Source: Thalassia testudinum
Taxonomy: Eukaryota; Streptophyta; Magnoliopsida; Alismatales; Hydrocharitaceae
DNA: 64,000 nucleotides
Reading direction: 5' to 3'
NCBI GenBank assembly: GCA_037157565.1
Contig: JAZHRO010000024.1
Span: 11,724,501 to 11,788,500, forward strand
Positions 55,964 through 64,000 of the stretch are shown one piece after another. The first letter of the stretch is position 1; each line of letters starts with the position of its first letter. The translations under genes and the position numbers were made by a program. Below the pieces are notes generated by a model. It searched no databases, was not told where the DNA came from, and saw only the letters and a program-made list of their open reading frames with translations.

Positions 55964-58604
55964 TGTAACGACCCGATTCCCGAGTCCCTACGAGACACAA
56001 GAACCGAACCGACTCGACTAATCCCAAGACCTAGTCGTCCAACGAGGAAGTAACCAAAAGAGCAGTAAAATAAACCACATTCAACATGAATATAACTAAC
56101 AGTAAGAAAATACAGCAGTAAGGAAAGAAACCACTACAGTATATACTACCACAACAGTAGAACAACATTCATAACATAATATGAACTGCAGGTAAAGAAA
56201 AGTACAGCGGTAACAAGAACTACTCACTACAGTGGAACACAAAGAGGTACAAGAGAACAGTGGTAACTCTACTGGACCCTACTCGACCCAGCGTCCTCTG
56301 CAGCCGCTGACCCTGGCTGCTCAACACCTGGTCCTGAAAGGTAACGAGTGTAACACGTCAGCAAAACGCTGAGTAGAGTGGCAACTAAAACTAAAGAAAC
56401 AGTAGAGTGTACAGTAGCTGTTATGTTCTGTTACTTTCTTTATTTACGTCTTTCAATTGTCTCACGATTTCATTTATTTCTTAGATCCTTTACTTGATCT
56501 CGAATGTTCCTCGTGGGAACGATCTTGATTGCTGTATTTTCTAAAAAGTAGAAGTAGCACGTGGTGCTCTCCTGGCCGGGAGAGTCCCCCGTGGTGATCC
56601 TACTCTCAGTCAACCACCCCAAGGTCACGGACAGGCGTAACGGTGACTACGGCACGCGCGATAAATGCACAGGTAGCTAACCCGCACTAGCACGCGGTCA
56701 GTCATTTCCGTTAACGGGTGCGCCCAAAGCACATCACGGAACCAGTACAGGGCAAAGCTCTCTCAGTAATAGGGGGTCCAACCCCTCCACAGTCCGCGCA
56801 CCCTCGCCTGACTACCTTGGTTTGCCCCAATGGGCCTAACAAGTCGGTGTAGGAGGCTAGCAGAACCCCGGGGCCCGTGGGGTAGCTAGTACCTCCCTAC
56901 ACTAGTAGCTCTCCTCAGTACTACGTACACGAGGGCCTGCAAGTCGGTACAAAGTGGCCAGTCTTAACCCCGGGTCCCTGGGGTGACTGGCTCCACTCTG
57001 CACTAAACAGGTACAGGTACTTCCCTTGGTACTACGTACCCAAGAGACAGCACACTACCATGTCTTTCTTTCTCAGTTCCATTCCTTTCTCTTCCCAGGA
57101 GTTCCACTCCTAATTCCCCGTATGGTTCCAGCTCTTTTAACTCAGAACATCTAGGTTTCACTTTCTAGTTTCACGTTCTTACAATCCATGTTCTCAGTCA
57201 CGTTTATTTATTCATAACAGGCAGCTGTTAATTCGATTTACAGGCAGCTATTTGTTCCTTTCCATTTTTCCAAGACTGCAGTATTCATATATTCCACTAG
57301 TTTTCCCCGTCCTAGGATTCATGCCATATCCTGGGATCTATCATACAATCTAGTTTTCCAGCCCTAGGATTCATGCAACACCTAGGATCTATCATTCAAT
57401 CTATTTCTCATTCCTAGGATTCATGCAATGTCATAGGTTCTATTTATGGTTCCATAATTTAACAGATTATACTAATAAACTTAAAAGCCACTCTACCGGT
57501 TACAACAGGCGTACTGAGGGCATGGTCGGGAATCCCGTGTACCTCCGCAACCCCCGAGACGGCAATGGAACGGGGTCCTATCACAAGGATCAAACACAAG
57601 GAGTTTCTCAAAACAATATACAACTACTGTAGACGGGTAGAGGATTTAATTCCGAAAAGCACGCAACTCGAAACGTGGAAAACGGACTCCGAACGGGCCC
57701 TAAACGGGTCGAAAACGACGAAACAGTGCAAAATCAGACGTCTGGAACTTCTTCCAGACGTCTTAAAAATGGGGATCAGATGGTACCTTGTCCTGCGTGG
57801 TCTCTCAGACGTCCAGAAGCCTGCGGGGGCATCTGGCCTAGTTCCCAATCGTCCGATGGTCACTCCGGACGTCTGGAAGTCGTTCCCGTCGTCTGACACT
57901 ACAGCCAGACGTCTGATTCGTGTTGGATGACGAATCCAGAACCTGCGCGTACCCATTTCTCTCTCTCAGTACGGACGACCGAAGAAAAGGAAGAAGGATG
58001 AAAAATAACTCACCTTTCAGACGTCTAGACAGTCTCCCCGTCGTCTAGTTGGAAGCCCAGACGTCTGATTCTGGAAAAATTTCCAGAATCAGGGCACGAC
58101 TCGCCCTCCGCTCGCGACGCACGGCCGCGCCGCGTCTCGTCCGCCTGCTGCTCGAGCTGCAGCAGGCCTCCCACGTCACCCCGCGTCTGCTGCTCCCCCC
58201 TCCGGCCGGACCTAGCAGCCCCGGCAAGCTCGCCCTCACGGCCGAGCGCCTCCTCCCTCGCGCAGCACCTCCTCCTACACTCATCGCGGCTGTCGCTGCC
58301 GCCGCTCACTCGGGCTCGCACTCGGGCATCGGCTGGAAGGAGAAGAGGAAGGGGGCGGAGGTGATGAGAGTGAGGGAGAGGGCGTGGCGTTTTAAAGCCA
58401 CGCGGGGAGGAGAGAGAGCGGAACAGAGGGCGCAGCCTGCGGCCGTAGGAGAGAGGGGAAAAGGCACCCGCGCGCGCAGACGCAACCGCACGTGCTGCCG
58501 AAACCGAATCCCAGACGTCTGGAAGGGGTTCCAGACGTCTGGTCCGACGTCTGGACCACATCCCAGACGTCTTAAAAGACGTCTGAAGCCGCGCGTTCGT
58601 AACG
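55964..58604 (-). repeat. 5' LTR of element D
   Basis: Aligned throughout with 42690-45385, with small deletions. It has the same hairpin repeat (56845-57060), the CCTAGGATTCATGC repeat (57310-57430) and AGACGTCT clusters (57735-58070 and 58510-58585). Its outermost base differs from the usual CA end. Confidence 0.87.
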
Positions 58605-59448
58605 CATATACATAGTTACAATGTTAAATACATATATAACAATATATGTACATACTCATATCTATACATACATATATAACAATATATATACATACTTATA
58701 TATAACAAACATAGTATATATACTATTTAGTACCCTGTTGTTATATTTATACAATGTATATTAAATAATAATTATTGTTAGATTTATATATGTACTTTTA
58801 TATCTCCATTACAGTTTAACATGTAATACAAATTATACATTACAACATAAGAGTTACTGTTATTAGATTTAATAATACAATATTATTAGAAAACGAAGAA
58901 AGTCAAAACATGATGGAATGCTTCAACAATGCTTCTTTCACTGTGGGAATGAAAGAGACAAGAAAATAAAGAAAAAAAAGCAAAATCTTTCACGACTTGC
59001 CTCAACGATGCTTAAACTAGGCGTGATGAAGATCATACCTGGGTGATCGAGGTTGAGGAGGCGGTGAAAATGGCAATCGATGCTCAGGCAGCGATGGTGG
59101 TCGAAGAAGCTCAAGCTCCACCGCTCTAGTGATAATGGCGATGAGGGTTGACGTGAAGAAGTCATGAACTCTTCACACACGTAAATAGGGGTCTGGTATG
59201 GAAACTCAAAGGTCATTGAGGCTACAATTGGTATGTAGGCGGTGGCGGTTTATTACTTTTAAAAAAAAAAATTATGAACCGGGCTAAGGTTCAGGCGATG
59301 AGGCAACGAGGAGACAAGATGCCACCTGAGGCGACGAGGCGCACTGCCTGATCGAAGGCCATCGCTTGGGTGTTTGTCGGGTCAACAACTCCCTGCAGCA
59401 CTGCGCCTCATCACCTGGTTGCCTGAGGCACTCGCCTCAACAACACTG
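58605..59448 (-). other. 5' end of the hAT transposon with terminal inverted repeat
   Basis: Non-coding on inspection. From the right it starts on the minus strand with CAGTGTTGTTGAGGCGAGTG and a subterminal region dense in AGGCGA/GAGGC words (59280-59440), as in many plant DUF659-hAT elements. Then come an A-run, a moderately GC stretch and TA-rich DNA up to element D. The 8 bases outside (GTTACTTG, 59449-59456) would be the TSD; the partner copy is not in the window. Confidence 0.6.
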
Positions 59449-59485
59449 GTTACTTGGGCGTGGGGCGTATGAGCCTAAAACCCGT

Positions 59486-59722
59486 GCCGGCCTTAAGAGG
59501 CGGCAACATGAGGAACATCGGATGCATCTGTCCGAGTTCGAGCCAACCTTAAGAAGTGGCTCGCTAGCCTAAAGATGGGGAAATATTAGGAACATCGGAC
59601 GCGTCCGTCCCAGTTCGTGCCGACCTTAAGAGGTGGCTTGTCGTCCTGAAGAGGCGGTAATATCAGGAACGTTGGACACGTCTGTTCAAGTTCGAGCTGA
59701 CCTTAAGAGGTGGATTGCCGAC
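59486..59722. repeat. Tandem repeat, about 77 bp, three copies
   Basis: The word AGGAAC occurs at 59511, 59588 and 59665, and CCTTAAGAGGTGG-like words at 59547, 59623 and 59701, so the period is 76-78 bp. Copies differ by many substitutions, often CG to TG/CA. It lies between the hAT terminus and the putative G3 start. Confidence 0.75.
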
Positions 59723-60960
59723 TGATAGAAACCTCATCATGAACCCTAACTAGCACAATCTAACCTAGATATGCAAGAAAAAGCTCCTACATAACTCAAA
59801 GAAAGGCTTGACTCAGAGAATTCTGAGTTTAAGAAGAAAATAAGTCATAAGGGGTAAAAATGCAATTTCACCAACACAATCTGCAAACAGGGTAAATCAG
59901 GCTCCAAACATAGGTCAAACTAACCTAATAAGAAGGAAAGTGGGATGATCTGATCCAACAAAGGCTACAGCAACTCCAAGGAATTAAATGACATTTTGTA
60001 ACCCTAAAATAAATCCACTTCAATTCACGAGGTTCGAGGTAGGGTAAAAATTGACTAAACACTCTAAAATTCATATAAAAATAATCTCTAGGGTTTAGAA
60101 CCTTCAATTTGGCTTTAGAAACCCATTTTGACCTACATTGAGAACCATGCCCAATTAATGATTTAATTTAGGTTTTTACGTAAATTGACTTGTCAAATAA
60201 GGTCTGACCTATAAAAAAAATTCACCATTAAAATCCTTAGTCCAATTTAGTCATGCATAAAAACTTGAGCCTAAGAAGAGACCTTCTTGATCGACTTTGC
60301 AATTTGGTCCTCATCTATTACTTTTTGACCCTCAACTTTCAAAACCCTTGCATTTTGGCCCCTAGTTTCCTCGTCGTTCTTTGCATTTAGGTTCCTCCTG
60401 CAAGTCTCTGCGCAGCGCCATGCTCCGGCGACTTTGCGCGGAGCATGGCGCGCGCGCAGGGTGAGAGGGATGTCTTGCAAATTGAACCTGGTGTTCCCTG
60501 CGACGTCTGCTGTCGCAGGGACATCGCCATGCCGCCTGACGACACCCACACCTTCCGTGCGAACGCGCGGAAGGTATGGGTCACACCTCCGGCCATTCTC
60601 CGGCAAGGGAGGCACGCCGCCTCCCTGCGTCCACCCCTCCGCCACCGCCGTTATAAAGACCAGCATCGCCAGCCGGTTCGGGCAGCTTGGTCTTGACAGA
60701 GAAAACCCCAACCCTTCCTCTCTCCCCACTCCGACAGGAACCCACTAGCTCCGGCGGCTCCCCCTCCTCCGTCTCGTCGCTCTGCTGTAATACCAGCACC
60801 AGAGCCACCTTCGCCTGATCTCCCCGCGTCGCGCCGTACCAAGCGCACGCCTCCCTGCCCTCTTCCTCGCCGCCGCTCTCTCCCTCTGGGTGTTTCTTCT
60901 CTGGCGACAGTCGATATGACTGCCGCCCTGCTCCGGCCCCTTTCGTCCCTGTAGGTAGGT
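59723..60960 (+). mobile_element. Putative LTR G3 or related repeat (ends uncertain)
   Basis: Starts TGATAGAAACCTCATCATGA, much like G1 and G2, and parts (60060-60240, 'attcatataaaaat', 'ggtttttacg') resemble 40140-40260 in G2. A TATA-like TTATAAAG lies near 60650 and the following sequence is C/T-rich like a leader. I could not find a matching right end or TSD, so the extent is a guess. Several overlapping open frames here are in GC-rich DNA and show no domain. Confidence 0.35.
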
Positions 60961-61012
60961 TACTGTTATTTCCCTTCGTCCCCTCTTTCTTTTCCCCACT
61001 TCCTTTCAGTTG

Positions 61013-61358
61013 ATTACCCCTCGAGAGGTCGGGCAACTACAGGCGCCACGGTGGAGACTTCCGCCTAGTCCATGGCGAGGGGAACGTATTTTCCGAAGGG
61101 CTCGGGGCTGCCCTGATGGGGGAGGCTTTTTCTGAAGCAAGCTTAGACGCTCCGCCGAATCATGCAGGGAGGCTTGATCGTACCCTCCTCGCCCTGATGA
61201 AGATCGAGGGGAGGTATTCGGGGAGAGTCAACTTAGAAGGAGGGGCTCGTTTGCCTAGGGTGACGTCTACCCGAGGTTACCTTAAGCTCTGTGCTAATGT
61301 GCTCAGGAGACAGGAGGAGAGGACCTTGAGTAGTGCGAGCACCACTGCCAAGATTTAG
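61013..61358 (+). other. Unrecognised open frame, possible exon
   Basis: An open plus-strand stretch after a TTTCAG acceptor-like site (ending near 61010) reads ERSGNYRRHGGDFRLVHGEG and ends TAG or TAA near 61358. An ATG occurs at 61116. I do not recognise the protein. A GTAGGT donor-like site precedes it near 60950. Similar wording (CCGCCT..TTCATGGC) recurs at about 63250, so it may be part of a degenerate repetitive element. Confidence 0.25.
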
Positions 61359-61564
61359 CGGCAATGTCCACCGGATGGGTAGCCAGGGTGACATTGCCTG
61401 CCTACTTGGGCGGGGTGTTGACCAACTTGGCTCTTAGTTTGCCAAGGGGCCCTCATCGGCTACCCGCAGTCGTCGGGGCCCCTTCCCAAGGTGGTCCCTC
61501 AGGCGCTTTATAGGCTTTTTACCCTTTCACTTGATGGGGCCCGAGGGTAACGAGTCTTACCTCG
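61359..61564. other. Unassigned sequence left of the copia solo LTR
   Basis: No gene or motif recognised. Its text continues at 63222 once the solo LTR is removed. Confidence 0.4.
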
Positions 61565-63221
61565 TGTTGGTGCAAGGGCACCACGATCATTAATTTTCAC
61601 GATAATAAAATACTTGTGTTTTAACATTTGTATTTGAGGTTTAGATTTCAAGAAAATATAAATGAATACAAGTGTGAAGGATCTCAGAGCTCGCATCCAT
61701 GGCGGATTGGAGGAGCTCATTGGAGAAGGAGCTTCACGAGGAGCAAAAGCTTGAAGAAGAAAGGAGATGAAGAATATGATAGATTTCCATTCTTGTTTGT
61801 TGTACTTTATTTTCGTTTCTTTTGTTACTTTTTATTTCTGTCTTAGAATATTTGTTAAAGAGCCTCAAAGTTACCTAACTGTAGTCCCAGGAATACTTGC
61901 ACGACCCTAGGATACTTAGACAACTCTTAGAGAACTTAGAAAACCAACATAGGCTTTAGATAGCCTGATCAGACGTCCAATCTGAAAATCAGACATCTAA
62001 TCTTAGACTTTAAGACGTCTGAATGTTGTATCAGACGTCCAAACATTTAGGACTGGTTTTAGAACTTTCTATCTGCTGTTTTCAAACAACCATCCCTTAG
62101 TCCAAACGTCTTAGCAGACATCTAATGACTTTGCCAGACGTCCAATTAGTGCAACGTTGGCTTTCACAATATGATCGTTGAGAAATGACCTTTAGGCTTC
62201 TATCAAACATCTGTAGAAGACGTTAGACGTTTGATAAGTGACAGTTAGCCCTCGATTGAGTCGAAATCACTTCTCTTAAGGCTAATAGCCATTTGTACCT
62301 TGGGAAATCCATTCCCGCAGTAAATTAGGTTTTCATACGTCCATATCTAGTGCTAGACGTCTTGTATGTCGTCTGATTGATTTACATTAGAACCTTGTTT
62401 AAGTTTGAACCAAGTTAGGAAAGAAACCCGCCTGGAATTAGACGTCTGATCTAGTTTCCAGAAGTCTTAAACATGACTTCCAGATGTTTGACCTTTTTCC
62501 CAGACGTCTGATGACCATGTCAGAATCATTAATGATTCTGATTACGGCCTATTCTGCCTTGGGATAATTTCCAACGGCTATGGAAGCCTTCCAAGAACTT
62601 CCAAAGCCTTCTTATGCCACATATAAATAGAGGGGTAGCCCTACCTTGTTATGATGCATCATTAAAAGCCATTTCCACATCCATTTGTGTCATAGAGAAG
62701 CTATTCTCAAGAAGAGAAGTGATTTTGCTCTCTAAAGCCCCACTCGTCACATCTGAGAGCTTCAATACTCTGCTGAGATCACGCCTACGCACTTTCATCC
62801 GAGAGAAGTTCTTCTTTTCCTATAGAAGCTAGTATTATTCTCTTTACTCTGTAGCTCTATAGGATATTTGTATTTGTTTTTGTTCGGGTATTCGCTTTGT
62901 AAATTCCCGTCTCCTTCGCGAGACAAAAACCTTCTCGTGAAAAGAAGGGGTTTGAGGAATACTACCCTCGTACTTGTAGCGTAGTTGTATAGAGGTTGAA
63001 CTGCCCTTGTTAAAGTAGTTCGATTAGTGGGTTTTGATCAACTTGGTCGATCGGAAGATCCTAACTCGAGAGGGTTAGGTAGTGGTTTTCACCCGGTTTG
63101 AGTTTCCACCTAAAAATACTTATGCAAATTGTGTGATTGTCTATTTGTAAAATTGTTTCATTTTAATTCTGTATTTTATATTACATCACGCAAATGTTAC
63201 CCCTTCCCGTAGGAATCTACA
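61565..63221 (+). mobile_element. Solo LTR of a SIRE/Maximus-like copia element, older copy
   Basis: Starts TGTTGGTGCAAGGGCACC and ends GGAATCTACA, flanked by CCTCG (61560-61564) and CCTTG (63222-63226), a TSD with one mismatch. TATA box TATAAATA at 62622-62629. It matches 15081-16838 along its length but is more diverged, and many array words have decayed (AGACATCT, AGATGTTT), as expected for an older methylated insertion. Confidence 0.82.
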
Positions 63222-64000
63222 CCTTGTGGACTGGCCCCCTTTAAGCACGTCCGCCTGATTCATGGCTAGGGAGTGCGTTCACCAAGGGACTCCTACCCAG
63301 CGTGGCGGGGTTTGCAACAGCGGTCTTTAGTGGACCGAGTCCTCTTAAGTACATTTATTTGGTGCACGGCCAAGGGAGTGAGTTCCTTGAGGAACCCATT
63401 TGCCCGACACGATCGGCAATTGCGACCCTTTGGGGGTTGGTTGCTATCTAAGGGAAGGAGGCCCTTCGCTTGTGGAAGGAGTTTCTTCCGCAGGCGGGCA
63501 CCGAGACACGCCTATTCGAGAGTATTCTTGCCTTTAGCGGGGCTATCGTCACTGCCACATCCCTCGGCTAATCCACGGGAGGGGTTACCTTGCTCCATGG
63601 TTCCTTGTTGGGTACTTTGACTTGTGATCGAGGGTGTTGCACCCGTGCTTGCAAGTTAAATGGCTTGATCCGATGTGCCAAATAATCATCACCTCAGGGG
63701 GCCTCCCTTGGGGTCATTCCTTCGTTTGGAGTACTAAGCTTCAAGTTGACCTCGGTAAGGTCGGGTGGGCTTAATCTTTCGCCGCTCAACTTCCGACAAC
63801 CTCTTGGGGTTGTCTTTGGTCCTTATGCGCTTGGCGAAGTGCTCCCGGAACCTGCCCACCACTCCCTTGGCAGAGCTGACAACCTATCCACCTGGTCAGG
63901 CAACAATTTGCAGGCAGTCCCATGCTGGGTAGGCGCCGTCGAAAGCACTTGGAGGGATCTTTTCTCAGGGCGGCCAAGCGTCGGCTCTATCCGAGGGTGG
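63222..64000. other. Unassigned sequence at the right edge
   Basis: Moderately GC-rich. No domain is visible in any frame; the longest open frames (63273-63620 plus, 63786-63977 minus) look incidental. Phrases such as 'catggctagggagtgcgttcac' (63262) and 'cacggccaagggagtgagttcc' (63366) are loose copies of one another and of 61070-61100. It is probably a degenerate repeat whose identity I cannot give. Confidence 0.35.

Larger units (their letters stand above)
42690..58604 (-). mobile_element. Element D: Ty3/gypsy chromovirus (Tekay/Del-like), split by element F
   Basis: LTRs 42690-45385 (2696 bp) and 55964-58604 (2641 bp), internal region about 5 kb without F. Flanks are CTTAT (42685-42689) and CATAT (58605-58609), a TSD with one mismatch in TA-rich DNA, so slightly uncertain. 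The right terminus is CG instead of CA. Minus-strand order: 5' LTR, tRNA-Met primer site, gag, protease, RT, RNase H, integrase, chromodomain, 3' LTR. It is less decayed than element C. Confidence 0.87.
3068..59448 (-). mobile_element. hAT transposon (BED/DUF659 type) split by nested insertions
   Basis: Four minus-strand fragments belong to one DNA transposon: 58605-59448 (5' terminal inverted repeat and leader), 42414-42689 (start codon and first half of the BED finger), 37397-39783 (rest of the transposase) and 3068-3234 (acidic tail and stop). Two joins are proved by TSDs that restore the reading frame (TCTAT around G2, CCTAC around C). The outer 5' end reads CAGTGTTGTTGAGGCGAG on the minus strand, the CAGTG start typical of hAT termini. 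The 3' terminus is not seen and probably lies left of the window, beyond element G1. The block is defunct, with several in-frame stops. Confidence 0.75.

Noticed and set aside
60434..61036. Overlapping frames on both strands in the GC-rich stretch
   Set aside because: No domain, opposite-strand overlaps and no support for a start site; likely a leader or LTR-like region.

Overview
This window is plant nuclear DNA, almost certainly from an angiosperm with a large, repeat-rich genome. It contains intact or decayed LTR retrotransposons of three plant lineages (Athila-like Ty3/gypsy, Tekay/Del-like Ty3/gypsy chromovirus, SIRE/Maximus-like Ty1/copia) and a hAT transposon of the BED-zinc-finger/DUF659 type. 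I see no host housekeeping gene, rRNA, tRNA gene or CRISPR array. The species cannot be told from the sequence.

The window reads as a nested series of insertions, and target-site duplications (TSDs) let the layers be peeled off. The oldest recognisable layer is a minus-strand hAT transposon. Its 5' terminal inverted repeat ends at about 59448 and its stop codon lies near 3074, so a transposon of a few kb has been stretched over about 56 kb. Four blocks interrupt or flank it. (1) Element C, a minus-strand chromovirus at 3235-37396 with TSD CCTAC, splits the acidic C-terminal tail. (2) Solo LTR G2, 39784-42413 with TSD TCTAT, splits the BED finger. (3) Element D, a second minus-strand chromovirus at 42690-58604, lies in the AT-rich 5' part. 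(4) Element G1 (1 to about 3067) sits just past the stop codon.

Second-order insertions fill these blocks. In the low-coordinate LTR of C lie a solo chromovirus LTR (4394-14762, TSD GTATT) and a solo copia LTR (15081-16838). The solo chromovirus LTR was itself split by element A (4576-12269, TSD ATATA). Element B (23837-35398) sits in the high-coordinate LTR of C. The reverse transcriptase region of D is split by element F (47983-53539, TSD GTCTG). Another solo copia LTR (61565-63221) lies in unidentified sequence on the right.

A and B form an apparent non-autonomous/autonomous pair. They share LTRs, a tRNA-Asp primer site, a probable leader intron of about 1 kb and the 3' UTR. Only B has gag-protease-RT-RNaseH-integrase, now broken by stops and a frameshift. 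A instead carries an unrecognised reading frame of about 590 codons. C and D encode gag-pol with a C-terminal chromodomain, both degenerate. F is a gag-only copia element with equal-length LTRs, so it must use polymerase supplied in trans.

The most unusual signals are these: dense arrays of the palindrome AGACGTCT in the LTRs of two unrelated superfamilies; paired hairpins with apparent compensatory changes in the chromovirus LTR; tRNA-like A and B boxes and strong palindromes in the A/B LTR; and an exact plant snRNA-type upstream element in solo LTR G2.
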